NCBI GenBank assembly: GCA_039714555.1
Contig: JBDLJB010000004.1
Location: 62,001-126,000, forward strand
Direction of reading: 5' to 3'
DNA: 64,000 nt
From: Namhaeicola sp039714555
GTDB taxonomy: Bacteria; Bacteroidota; Bacteroidia; Flavobacteriales; Flavobacteriaceae
This document shows, one piece after another, positions 18,047-27,166 of the stretch (within the stretch, counting starts at the first letter, position 1; each line of letters begins with the position of its first letter). The notes beneath the pieces were generated by a model. The model was not told the origin of the DNA. It saw only the letters and a program-made list of their open reading frames with translations, and ran no database searches. The translations under genes were made by a program, and so were the position numbers.

Positions 18047-19225
18047 CTATAAGTTTTTTATGATCATTGCACTTGCTCCACCACCACCATTACATATACC
18101 GGCAGCACCAATTTTTGCATTATTTTGTTTTAAAACATTGATTAAAGTTACAATGATTCTTGCGCCTGAGCAACCCAAAGGATGACCTAATGAAACTGCA
18201 CCACCATTAACATTTACTTTCTCTGCATCTAAATTCAATATTTTAATATTTGCTAATCCAACAACTGAAAACGCCTCGTTTAGTTCCCAATAATCAACTT
18301 CACTTTGTTTTATATTAGCTTTCTTCAATGCAATTGGAATTGCTTTTGCTGGAGCTGTTGTAAACCACTCAGGTTCTTGTGCAGCATCAGCATAACCTTC
18401 AATTGAAGCCAACACTTTTAAATTCAATTCTTCAGCTTTTTCTTTACTCATAATGACCAAAGCAGCTGCACCATCATTTAGAGTTGAAGCATTAGCCGCA
18501 GTAACGGAACCTTCTTTTGAAAAGACCGGACGTAATGTAGGTATTTTTTCAAGTTTTACATTTTTAAATTCTTCATCTTCTTTAACTATGATTGGTTCTC
18601 CTCTTCGTTGTGGTACTTCAACAGGTACAACTTCATCATTGTAATTTCCATTTTTCCATGCATTCGCTGAACGTTCATAAGATTCAATTGCAAAGGCATC
18701 TTGTTCTTCACGTGAAAATTCATGTGTATTTGCACATAGGTCTCCGCAAGTTCCCATATGTTTTCCATCGTAAACATTGGTTAGGCCATCTTTAAGCATA
18801 CCATCTTCAAGCTGAATATTACCTAACTTTTGACCTTTTCTACCTTGCATGTAAAATGGTATCATACTCATGTTTTCCATTCCCCCTGCAATAACAATTT
18901 CTGCATCACCACATCTAATAGCTTGTGCAGCAAAAGAAATTGCTTTCATTCCCGAAGCACAAACTTTATTGACAGTTGTACAAGGTACTGTAAAAGGTAA
19001 ACCGGCAAAAATTGCAGCTTGTCTTGCAGGTGCTTGTCCAAGACCAGCTTGCACTACATTGCCCATAAAAACTTCATCAACTATATTAGGATCTAGATTA
19101 ATTCTTTCGATTGCAGCTTTTATAGCAACTGCACCTAACTTTGGTGCAGAAATACTTGAAAGGCTACCCATAAAACTACCCATTGGTGTTCGAACTGCCG
19201 ATACAATTACAACTTCTTTACTCAT
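18047..19225 (-). CDS. Acetyl-CoA C-acetyltransferase (thiolase)
   Basis: The start used gives MSKEVVIVSAVRTPMGSF, the conserved thiolase N-terminus; a longer in-frame reading to 19327 adds 34 unconserved, AT-driven residues. The 392 residues contain the acyl-accepting cysteine in VCASGMKA (about 88-95), the NEAF motif (WELNEAFSVV), the GHPLGCSGAR motif and the second catalytic cysteine in GICNGGGGASAMI near the C-terminus. It condenses two acetyl-CoA or cleaves acetoacetyl-CoA. Degradative and biosynthetic forms cannot be separated here. No other beta-oxidation or PHB gene is adjacent. Confidence 0.94.
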   Translation of the reverse strand: MSKEVVIVSAVRTPMGSFMGSLSSISAPKLGAVAIKAAIERINLDPNIVDEVFMGNVVQAGLGQAPARQAAIFAGLPFTVPCTTVNKVCASGMKAISFAAQAIRCGDAEIVIAGGMENMSMIPFYMQGRKGQKLGNIQLEDGMLKDGLTNVYDGKHMGTCGDLCANTHEFSREEQDAFAIESYERSANAWKNGNYNDEVVPVEVPQRRGEPIIVKEDEEFKNVKLEKIPTLRPVFSKEGSVTAANASTLNDGAAALVIMSKEKAEELNLKVLASIEGYADAAQEPEWFTTAPAKAIPIALKKANIKQSEVDYWELNEAFSVVGLANIKILNLDAEKVNVNGGAVSLGHPLGCSGARIIVTLINVLKQNNAKIGAAGICNGGGGASAMIIKNL

Positions 19226-19383
19226 AAAATGATATTTTAAATCTTTCTTACGAAAGTAGTTAATTTTAATGAAATTATAGCTTATATTTATTGTTGATTT
19301 TATACTATTGATTAGTATAACAATCATATTTCTTAGAATTTTTATATTTAAGAAATCTTTAAAAATTCATAATCATTTTAATT

Positions 19384-20757
19384 ATGATCGACTCAAGTAA
19401 TAAGAAACATTACATAGCAATAATTGGTGGATCTATTTCGGGTTCTGAAGCTGCTTTTACTTTAGCATCAAAAGCGTATAGAGTAGTAGTTTTTGAAATG
19501 AATGATCTTCCTTATGGAAAAATTGAAGATGGTTTACCAAAATGGCACATTGGGTTACGCGATAAACAAGAAAAAAATATTGACCAAAAACTTGATCATG
19601 AAAATATTCGGTATATTCCTAATGTTAAAATTGGTAGGGATATAAGTTTTGAAGATCTTGTTAGAAATTGGGGGTTCACAGTTGTAATTTTAGCAAATGG
19701 CGCATGGAAAGATAGAGAATTACCAATTAAAAATATCAATAAATTTATTGGAAAAAGTTTGATCTATCAAAATTCATTGTTGTATTGGTATAACCATAAG
19801 CACGAACCTAGTTATAAAGGGCTAAATATTGAAATCAAAGATGGAGCAGTTGTGGTTGGAGGAGGTTTAGCCTCATTAGATGTTATAAAATTAGGAATGA
19901 TTGAATTGGTTCAAGAGGCTTTGTTTTCAAAAAAAAGAATATTTGTTGATCTCTTTGAATTTGAAAAAAAAGGTATTGCTGCTATTTTAACTGCAAATAA
20001 TACAGATCTAAAAGAATTGAAATTAAATGGGATGAGTTTGGTTTATAGGAGAACAGCAAGAGATATGCCATTAAAATCACCTAGAGATGAAACACCTGAA
20101 AGTATTGAAAAAGCTAAGCAAGTTTCTGAAAAACTATTACAAAAATATCTTGATAAATATTTGTTTCAATTTATCCCTTTGAGTATTCCAATAGATATAA
20201 TTGAAGATAACGATACTTTAAAAGCTATAATATTACAAAAAGTTACCCTTGAAAATGGTAAAATCAATGCAAAAGCAGGAAATACAATTGTAATTGAAAC
20301 GCCTATGATAATTTCTTCAATTGGTAGTTTGCCAGAGCAAATTGAAGGATTAAATTATGACGGTTCATGGTTAAAAATGAAAAGTAAAGAAAACTACAGA
20401 GTTTTTGGCTACAATAATGTTTTTGGAATTGGTAATGCTGTTACAGGAAGAGGTAATATTCAAGAATCAAAAGTACATGGAAAGCAAATGACTGAAAAAA
20501 TAATTGATGAGCATTTAGTCGAAAATGATCTATTTGAAGAATGGCTTGAGAATTTAAACACTGATATATGTAAAAAAGTTGATAGAGAAGTTGAAGAAAT
20601 AGAAGCATTTATAAAATCACAAATAATTATGCCAGATGGTGTAATTGAAAATATTCTGGAAAAAACAAAAAACCTTCAAGTAAAAGCTGGATATACAACC
20701 TATAAAGATTGGATTAAATCAAAAACTCCCATACGATTAGAAAATTTGCATAAATAA
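19384..20757 (+). CDS. FAD/NAD(P)-dependent oxidoreductase (GltD/ferredoxin-NADP reductase-like)
   Basis: This 457-residue flavoprotein has an N-terminal dinucleotide motif IAIIGGSISGSEAAFTLA (about 13-30), unusual in reading GGSISGS where relatives have GxGPAG. The sequence GLPKWHIGLRDK is typical of GltD and adrenodoxin-reductase-like proteins, and a second nucleotide-binding site lies at AVVVGGGLASLDVIKLG (about 157-173). It ends in a helical extension (from about 375) rather than the NADPH/FAD C-terminus of GltD. No glutamate synthase large subunit or iron-sulfur partner is adjacent, so electron donor and acceptor are unknown. The gene diverges from the thiolase gene. Confidence 0.78.
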   Translation: MIDSSNKKHYIAIIGGSISGSEAAFTLASKAYRVVVFEMNDLPYGKIEDGLPKWHIGLRDKQEKNIDQKLDHENIRYIPNVKIGRDISFEDLVRNWGFTVVILANGAWKDRELPIKNINKFIGKSLIYQNSLLYWYNHKHEPSYKGLNIEIKDGAVVVGGGLASLDVIKLGMIELVQEALFSKKRIFVDLFEFEKKGIAAILTANNTDLKELKLNGMSLVYRRTARDMPLKSPRDETPESIEKAKQVSEKLLQKYLDKYLFQFIPLSIPIDIIEDNDTLKAIILQKVTLENGKINAKAGNTIVIETPMIISSIGSLPEQIEGLNYDGSWLKMKSKENYRVFGYNNVFGIGNAVTGRGNIQESKVHGKQMTEKIIDEHLVENDLFEEWLENLNTDICKKVDREVEEIEAFIKSQIIMPDGVIENILEKTKNLQVKAGYTTYKDWIKSKTPIRLENLHK

Positions 20758-20807
20758 AATTATGAATCCTTTGATAAATCATTACTTTTGAAGTTTAAAT
20801 TTTAAGG

Positions 20808-22865
20808 ATGAAAGATTTTATCAATAAACTTTATCAAAATCATGCCCTTATTTATAAGGTCATTCTGTTTTTAATTACTACGGTTTTTATCGTTTATTTA
20901 TTCCCAAAAGGAGGACAATTCAAATATAATATTCAAAAAGGAAAACCTTGGCAATATGAAAATTTGTATGCTCCTTTTGATTTTGCTATTCAAAAATCTG
21001 ATGAAGTATTAAAATTAGAAGCTGAAGAAATTGAAAGCAACAAACAATTATTTTTTTTAGTTGATGCGGAAGTTGAAGAAAAAGTTAAAGAAAATTACCT
21101 TAAAAAAATTCCTTTAATACTAGAAGATTCAAGCGCTATTGGTTTTAATAAAAGGAGGATAAAAGATTTTGGTCAAAAATTTATTGAATCTGTTTATAAG
21201 GTTGGGTTTTTAAATAAAGTTGATAATAGTAAAGTTCAAAAAAATAAATTGATCTCTTTACGAAGCGGAAATGAATTAAAAGATATTATTTCTGATCAAT
21301 TATTTACAACAGACAATTTAGTTATATCGATTCAAAGTTATTTTGATAATAAGAGGTATAAGTTTTTAGAAGATAAATTCACTACATTATTTTTTGAGAT
21401 TTTAGAACCTAATGTCTTTTTTGATGAAGAATTAACAAATAGAGCTATAGAAGAGGAATTAAAAAACCGTTCATTTACAAAAGGGTTGGTATCACAATAT
21501 GAAATAATTATTTCTAAAGGAGACCTTGTTGAAGGTGAAAAGTATGAAATATTAACCTCACTTAAAAAAGAATATGATACACAATTATGGAGTGAGTTAA
21601 ACTATAATTGGATTGTTTTTGGTTATACAATTTTAGTAGCTTTAGTGTTGCTAATGCTATTTTTATTTCTCGAAAAATATCGTCCGAGTATCTATGAAAA
21701 CAACACAAAATTAACCTTTATCTTTTTTAATATTTTATTGTTTGTTTTATTGGTTACCATAGTTCAAAAATATTGGGTTAATTATATTTATGTTGTACCA
21801 ATTATAATTTTACCAATTATACTTAAAGCTTTTTTTGATGCCAGGTTAGGCTTATTTGCGCATGTATTAACGGTGTTACTTTTAGGTTTTATAGTACCCA
21901 ACAGTTTTGAATTTGTTTTTTTACAGATTATTGCTGGAATGGTTACAATTTTAACCGTATCAGAATTACATCGAAGGGCAAATTTATTTATATCAATTAT
22001 TAAGATAACTTTGGTTTATACGGTTGCCTATATTGCTTTTTCATTAATTCAGGATGGTAATGCTCAAGAATTAAAATGGGGCTATTTTGCCATGTTTGTT
22101 TTAAATGGAGTATTTTCTTTTCTATCATTATTTTTGATATTGATATATGAAAAGATATTTGGATTAGTATCAGATGTTTCATTGTTAGAACTTTCAAATA
22201 CTAATTCAAAATTATTAAGAGAATTGAATGAAAAAGCTCCCGGAACTTTTCAACATTCTATGCAAGTAGCTAATTTAGCAGAAGCTTCTGCTAATGAAAT
22301 TGGTGCAAATGCAATGCTTGTTAGAGCAGGTGCTTTATACCACGATATTGGTAAAATGTTGAACCCTATGTATTTTACTGAAAATCAAACAACCAATGTA
22401 AATCCTCATAATGATCTATCACCAACTGATTCTACAGATATTATTGTTAATCATGTTATTAAAGGCATAGAATTGGCTAAAAAATATGGTATCCCGGATA
22501 GAATAATTGATTTTATTAGAACACATCACGGTACAAGTACAATTTATTATTTTTATAAATTACAAGAAAAATTAACACCCAATGATGTAGATGAAAATGA
22601 TTTTAAGTATCCCGGACCAATTCCATTTTCAAAAGAAACAGCAATTTTAATGATGTGTGATGCCTGTGAAGCTGCTTCAAAAAGCATAAAGGAACCTACA
22701 GCCAACCTTATTGATGATCTTGTGGAAAAAATTATTAATAGTCAGATGCAAAATGGGCAGTTTATGAATGCTGATATTACTTTTAAAGAGATTCAAACCA
22801 TAAAAAAAGTAATTAAAAAGAAGTTGCATAATATTTTTCATTTGAGAATAGAATATCCGGAATAA
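20808..22865 (+). CDS. 7TM-HD family phosphohydrolase (PgpH-like)
   Basis: This 685-residue protein has a signal-anchor helix (about 15-32), an extracytoplasmic 7TMR-HDED-like region to about 265, seven membrane helices (about 268-465) and a cytoplasmic HD domain. The HD motif is clear: GTFQHSMQVANLAEASANEIG, then GALYHDIGKM (metal ligands His-Asp), HVIKGIELAKKYGIP and IRTHHGTS. In Firmicutes, PgpH-type proteins hydrolyse cyclic di-AMP, and homologues occur throughout Bacteroidota. C-di-AMP hydrolysis is therefore the likely activity, by family membership only. No dac cyclase gene is in the window. Confidence 0.87.
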   Translation: MKDFINKLYQNHALIYKVILFLITTVFIVYLFPKGGQFKYNIQKGKPWQYENLYAPFDFAIQKSDEVLKLEAEEIESNKQLFFLVDAEVEEKVKENYLKKIPLILEDSSAIGFNKRRIKDFGQKFIESVYKVGFLNKVDNSKVQKNKLISLRSGNELKDIISDQLFTTDNLVISIQSYFDNKRYKFLEDKFTTLFFEILEPNVFFDEELTNRAIEEELKNRSFTKGLVSQYEIIISKGDLVEGEKYEILTSLKKEYDTQLWSELNYNWIVFGYTILVALVLLMLFLFLEKYRPSIYENNTKLTFIFFNILLFVLLVTIVQKYWVNYIYVVPIIILPIILKAFFDARLGLFAHVLTVLLLGFIVPNSFEFVFLQIIAGMVTILTVSELHRRANLFISIIKITLVYTVAYIAFSLIQDGNAQELKWGYFAMFVLNGVFSFLSLFLILIYEKIFGLVSDVSLLELSNTNSKLLRELNEKAPGTFQHSMQVANLAEASANEIGANAMLVRAGALYHDIGKMLNPMYFTENQTTNVNPHNDLSPTDSTDIIVNHVIKGIELAKKYGIPDRIIDFIRTHHGTSTIYYFYKLQEKLTPNDVDENDFKYPGPIPFSKETAILMMCDACEAASKSIKEPTANLIDDLVEKIINSQMQNGQFMNADITFKEIQTIKKVIKKKLHNIFHLRIEYPE

Positions 22866-23094
22866 ATTTTTAATTTGCCCTCTTTAATTAAAATTAAACA
22901 GATTATTTAATAATTAATATTTATTAATCTATAATGTACTGAAATTTAGAAAGTTATTAAATGTTAAATTTTCTATTGGTATTCAATAAAATAAAGTTTT
23001 AAACGTTACTTAATCAGCATACTTACATTTAAAAGAATAATAGCTGAATAAATTTAACACCTATCATCGTTATTAAAGAAAAATTGTTATAAAA

Positions 23095-24336
23095 ATGAAT
23101 CGAATATTTTTTAAATTTAGAAAAATATTTTTCTTCTATCTTGATAAACAAAAAATGATAATTAACAGGTACAGCCTGTTATTTATATTTTTCATTTTTA
23201 ATAGTTTTAGTGTTTCAACTTCAGCAGGCGTTAATTATAAAAATATAACGACTAAAGTTGTTGAAGGTAAGCCTGAATCCATTCAAGCATATCCTTTATC
23301 TGTTACAAAAGATATTTCTGTAAAAATTGATTCTGTTTTAAAAAGATTTAATAAAAGGCAAGATTTTAATGGAAGTGTTTTAGTTGCAAAAAATGGTAAA
23401 TTGATATTTAATAACGAATACGGTTACGCAGATTTTAATAAAAAAACTAAAATTGATAAAAATTCTGTATTTCAATTGGCTTCAGTGAGTAAACAATTTA
23501 CAGCAACTGCAATTTTAATCCTTTATGAAAAAGGTTTGATCGATCTCGATGATACAGTTGTGAAATACTTTAATGAATTCCCTTATGAGGATATTACTAT
23601 TAGACAATTATTGAATCATACTTCCGGTTTACCAAAATATTTTTGGCTTGCTGAGCATAAATGGAATAATACAAAACCTCCAACAAATATAGAAATGATA
23701 AAAATGATGGAAGAACATAAACTCCCATTATTCTTTAAACCAGGTTCAAGATTTGATTATTCAAATACCGGCTATTTTGTTCTTGCTTCAATTATTGAAA
23801 AGGTTTCAAAAATGAATTATGGTGACTTTTTAAACGTCAATATTTTTGAACCATTACAAATGAATAACTCATATGTTTATCGCTTTGAACAAGATATTGT
23901 AAATGAAAACCAATTATCGGGTTATAGACTTTACAGACGTTGGCGTCATGCAAAAATTTCTGGAACTGTAAATGATGCAATTGTTGGTGATAAAAATGTA
24001 TATTCAACTGCTGAAGATCTACTAAAATGGATCAATGGCTTGAATTCAGGAAAAATAATTTCAAAGCATAATTTAAAGGAAATGTATTCAAAAGGTGAAA
24101 CCAAATACGGAAGAAAAGTACCTTATGGATATGGTTTTAGAATTAATGATAATTCTACAGAAAAAGTAATTTATCACAATGGAAAATGGAATGGTTTTAG
24201 TACGTCTATTAAACAATATACCAACTCTGATTTGGTAATTATTACATTAGAACATTCTAATTATAAATCACTTAATTATTTGAATAATAAAGTAAAAACA
24301 ATTGTTGAGGAGAATTTTGATGTAACCTCATTCTAA
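23095..24336 (+). CDS. Class C beta-lactamase-like serine hydrolase (exported)
   Basis: The protein has 413 residues from this start, but an internal ATG at 23155 would give a more canonical signal peptide (INRYSLLFIFFIFNSFS) and may be the real start. The penicillin-binding fold motifs are LASVSKQFTATA (nucleophile Ser130, Lys133 of SxxK) and FDYSNTGYFVL (YxN), followed by a plausible third box at YHNGKWNGFS. Such proteins include esterases, D-aminopeptidases and D,D-peptidases, so beta-lactam hydrolysis should not be assumed. It is followed by a strong hairpin terminator shared with the convergent lysA. Confidence 0.88.
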   Translation: MNRIFFKFRKIFFFYLDKQKMIINRYSLLFIFFIFNSFSVSTSAGVNYKNITTKVVEGKPESIQAYPLSVTKDISVKIDSVLKRFNKRQDFNGSVLVAKNGKLIFNNEYGYADFNKKTKIDKNSVFQLASVSKQFTATAILILYEKGLIDLDDTVVKYFNEFPYEDITIRQLLNHTSGLPKYFWLAEHKWNNTKPPTNIEMIKMMEEHKLPLFFKPGSRFDYSNTGYFVLASIIEKVSKMNYGDFLNVNIFEPLQMNNSYVYRFEQDIVNENQLSGYRLYRRWRHAKISGTVNDAIVGDKNVYSTAEDLLKWINGLNSGKIISKHNLKEMYSKGETKYGRKVPYGYGFRINDNSTEKVIYHNGKWNGFSTSIKQYTNSDLVIITLEHSNYKSLNYLNNKVKTIVEENFDVTSF

Positions 24337-24360
24337 ATAATAATTATTCTTAGAAGAATA

Positions 24361-24389
24361 AAAAGAGGCCTTGAGCCTCTTTTATATTT
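24361..24389. terminator. Bidirectional intrinsic terminator between serine hydrolase gene and lysA
   Basis: A perfect 9-bp stem, AAAAGAGGC (24361-24369) and GCCTCTTTT (24375-24383), encloses the loop CTTGA. It lies between two convergent genes. The T-rich side on plus and the A-rich side (T-rich on minus) suit termination in both directions. Confidence 0.85.
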
Positions 24390-24404
24390 TTTGTACAAAG
24401 AGAA

Positions 24405-25616
24405 TTAAAGCTTTAATTCTACTTCGATCTGATTTCTAAAAATATCTTCCATGGTCTCTCTTTTTCTTATCAAAAAATCTTTTCCCTGATAGATCATTAC
24501 TTCAGGTGGTCGAAAGCGTGAATTATAATTTGAAGCCATTGTAAAAGCATAGGCTCCGGCATTTTGAAAAGATAAAATATCACCAGCATTTATTTTGTTG
24601 ATCATGCGGTCTTCACCAAATGTATCTGTCTCGCAAATGTACCCTACAACAGTATATTTTTTTTCTTTCCCGGTAGGGTTTGAAATATTTGTAATATGGT
24701 GGTAAGCACCGTAATACATAGGCCTTATCAAATGGTTAAATCCAGCATCAATCCCTGCAAAAGTAACATAATCAGTTTCCTTAATCACATTTACTTTTGC
24801 CAAAAATCTCCCTGATTCACTTACCAAGAATTTACCGGGTTCAAATATGATACTTAGATCTTTACCATATTCTGTACAAAAATCATTAAATCTTTTGGTG
24901 ATTATTTTTCCAAATTTTTCAACATTGGTTGATGGATCATCTTCTTTGTATGCAACTTTAAATCCTCCGCCAAAATCGATAAAATCTAAATCCTTAAATT
25001 CTTTTGCAACACTAAACAATACTTCAGCTGCATCTAAAAACACTTTTACATCTAAAATATCAGATCCGGTATGCATATGCACCCCATTTATCCTCATTCC
25101 TGTTTTTTCTTCTATTTCTTTTACCTTAGAAATCTGATTAGTAGGAATCCCAAATTTTGCTTTGTTATGTCCTACCGAAATTTTTTGATTACCACCTGCA
25201 GTTATGTTTGGATTAATACGAATACAAACAGGTATTTCAGGGAATTCTGATCCAAATGCTTCTAGCATTGGTAGATTATCAATATTTATCTTAGTACCTA
25301 TATTTACTGCCATTTTAATTTCTTCAAAAGAAACACCACTTGGCGTAAATGATAATTCTTTTGGTAAAAAACCTGCTTTAAGCCCTAATTGTACTTCCTG
25401 AATTGAAACACAATCTAAGTTTGAACCCAAAGATTTCATTAGTTTTAAAATGTTAACATTAGATAGTGCTTTAGTAGCAAAATTTATTTTTAAATTTGTA
25501 ACTCCACTAAAGGCCTTTTCAAATCTTTGAAATTGTGAAATAATTTTTTCTGCATCGTATACATAAAGAGGGCATCCGTATTTACTAGCTAAAGAAATTA
25601 ATTTATTATTTTCCAT
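24405..25616 (-). CDS. lysA: Diaminopimelate decarboxylase
   Basis: LysA decarboxylates meso-diaminopimelate to L-lysine, the last step of lysine synthesis, using PLP. The 403 residues of this fold-III enzyme include INFATKALSNVNILKLM with the PLP-binding Lys (about 48), HMHTGSDI, the phosphate-binding region DFGGGF and EPGKFLV, and the C-terminal active-site block YICETDTFGEDR. A TAAATTTG promoter box lies just upstream and the bidirectional hairpin lies downstream, so the gene appears monocistronic. No lysine riboswitch was seen in the roughly 110 bp upstream. Confidence 0.93.
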   Translation of the reverse strand: MENNKLISLASKYGCPLYVYDAEKIISQFQRFEKAFSGVTNLKINFATKALSNVNILKLMKSLGSNLDCVSIQEVQLGLKAGFLPKELSFTPSGVSFEEIKMAVNIGTKINIDNLPMLEAFGSEFPEIPVCIRINPNITAGGNQKISVGHNKAKFGIPTNQISKVKEIEEKTGMRINGVHMHTGSDILDVKVFLDAAEVLFSVAKEFKDLDFIDFGGGFKVAYKEDDPSTNVEKFGKIITKRFNDFCTEYGKDLSIIFEPGKFLVSESGRFLAKVNVIKETDYVTFAGIDAGFNHLIRPMYYGAYHHITNISNPTGKEKKYTVVGYICETDTFGEDRMINKINAGDILSFQNAGAYAFTMASNYNSRFRPPEVMIYQGKDFLIRKRETMEDIFRNQIEVELKL

Positions 25617-25638
25617 TTAGTTCATTTTTTCGTGCTTT

Positions 25639-25646
25639 CAAATTTA
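25639..25646 (-). promoter_or_regulatory. Candidate Bacteroidota -7 promoter box for lysA
   Basis: TAAATTTG on the minus strand matches the phylum -7 consensus TAnnTTTG. It ends 22 bp before the lysA ATG. No convincing -33 TTTG was found at the usual distance. Confidence 0.4.
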
Positions 25647-25729
25647 CACAAAACAATGCAATTACATGCAATAAAGTTTAGGGTTTATGCATTTTTAGTA
25701 ATGCTCTAAAAAAAATGTAATTGTTAAAA

Positions 25730-26965
25730 TTATTTGGAATATTTTTCAGCAGTAATTTCTACAATTTTAATAATCACTTTCGTTGCTTTTTCCATTGATT
25801 CAACAGGAACATATTCATATCTGCCATGAAAATTATGTCCACCTGCAAAAATATTTGGACAAGGTAATCCTTTGTAGGATAACTGTGAACCATCTGTACC
25901 GCCTCTTATTGCTTTTATAAGAGGTTTGATGTTTAGTTGTTTCATAGCCTCTTCAGCTATATCTACAATATGCATTACAGGTTCAACTTTTTCTCGCATA
26001 TTGTAATATTGATCAGTAATTTCAACTTTAATCAGATCTGAACCTAGTTTTTTATTTAAAGAATCAGCAGCTTCCTGAAATTGATTTTTTCTTTTAATGA
26101 ATAGATCCATATCGTGATCACGAATAATATATTCAAGTTCGGTCTTTTCAACCTCACCACTCATATTATGCAAATGGAAAAAACCTTCATACCCTTCAGT
26201 TTCTTGTGGAATTTCATTTTGAGGTAAAGCTTTTATAAAATTTGAAGCAATTAGCATTGAATTGATCATTTTACCTTTGGCATAACCGGGATGTACTATT
26301 TTCCCTGTGATCGTTACTTTTGCACCTGCTGCGTTAAAGTTTTCATATTCAAGCTCTCCAACTTGACTACCATCCATAGTATAAGCCCATTCAGCATTAA
26401 ACTTATCAACATCAAATTCATGTGCTCCTTTACCAACTTCTTCATCAGGTGTAAAACCAACTTTAATTTCGCCATGTTTTATTTCAGGATGTTGAATGAG
26501 ATATTCCATAGCAGTCATTATTTCTGCTATACCGGCTTTATCATCAGCACCAAGTAATGTTGTACCATCAGTTGTGATTAATGTTTGACCTTTGTAAAGT
26601 AATAGATCATCAAAATAATCAGGTGAAAGAATGATGTTTTCTTTTTCATTTAAAACGATTGCTTTTCCATCATAATTCTTGTGAAACTGAGGATTTACAT
26701 TTGTTCCGGTAAAATCCGGACTCGTATCAAAATGAGCTATAAAACCAATTGAAGGTACTTTATAATTTACATTTGAAGGTAAAGAAGCCATTACATAAGC
26801 TTTATCATCAATAGATACATCTTGCATACCAATTTCTTTTAGATCTTCAACTAAAATTTTTGCCAGGTCCCATTGTTTCTGAGTACTGGGAAATTCTGAA
26901 ATATTGGGATCAGATTGTGTGTCAATTTTCACATATTTTATAAAGCGATCTACTAAATTTTTCAT
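25730..26965 (-). CDS. pepT: Peptidase T (tripeptide aminopeptidase)
   Basis: This 411-residue M20B metallopeptidase releases the N-terminal residue of tripeptides in the cytoplasm. The zinc-site motifs are GFIAHFDTSPDFTG (about 74-87), DGTTLLGADDKAGIAEIM (about 134-151, bridging Asp) and VGFTPDEEVGKGA (about 169-181, catalytic Glu pair). The substrate-binding block AIRGGTDGSQLS and the C-terminal GGHNFHGRYEYVP complete the family pattern. The length is typical. It is divergent from the glutamine synthetase family gene, with 201 bp between them. Confidence 0.94.
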   Translation of the reverse strand: MKNLVDRFIKYVKIDTQSDPNISEFPSTQKQWDLAKILVEDLKEIGMQDVSIDDKAYVMASLPSNVNYKVPSIGFIAHFDTSPDFTGTNVNPQFHKNYDGKAIVLNEKENIILSPDYFDDLLLYKGQTLITTDGTTLLGADDKAGIAEIMTAMEYLIQHPEIKHGEIKVGFTPDEEVGKGAHEFDVDKFNAEWAYTMDGSQVGELEYENFNAAGAKVTITGKIVHPGYAKGKMINSMLIASNFIKALPQNEIPQETEGYEGFFHLHNMSGEVEKTELEYIIRDHDMDLFIKRKNQFQEAADSLNKKLGSDLIKVEITDQYYNMREKVEPVMHIVDIAEEAMKQLNIKPLIKAIRGGTDGSQLSYKGLPCPNIFAGGHNFHGRYEYVPVESMEKATKVIIKIVEITAEKYSK

Positions 26966-26982
26966 ATAAAAATAATTTTTAC

Positions 26983-26990
26983 CAAAAATA
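26983..26990 (-). promoter_or_regulatory. Candidate -7 promoter box for pepT
   Basis: TATTTTTG on the minus strand fits TAnnTTTG and ends 17 bp before the pepT ATG. A matching -33 element was not evident. Confidence 0.4.
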
Positions 26991-27101
26991 AGCTATTAGG
27001 TTTGAATGGAAAAAGATTTTAAGAGTTAATACAAGGTAAATGCACACTTTTATTTATAAAATTTAGATTAAAACCACACCTATATAAATACTAAAAGATT
27101 G

Positions 27102-27109
27102 TATATTTG
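27102..27109 (+). promoter_or_regulatory. Candidate -7 promoter box for the glutamine synthetase gene
   Basis: TATATTTG fits TAnnTTTG exactly and would give a 5' untranslated leader of roughly 50 nt. No clear -33 TTTG lies at 19-21 bp. The box sits in the 201-bp divergent region shared with pepT. Confidence 0.45.
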
Positions 27110-27166
27110 TTGGTATTCTTCTTTAAATAAGAACACTTACTTTTTAATAAAAAACTACAATTATAT

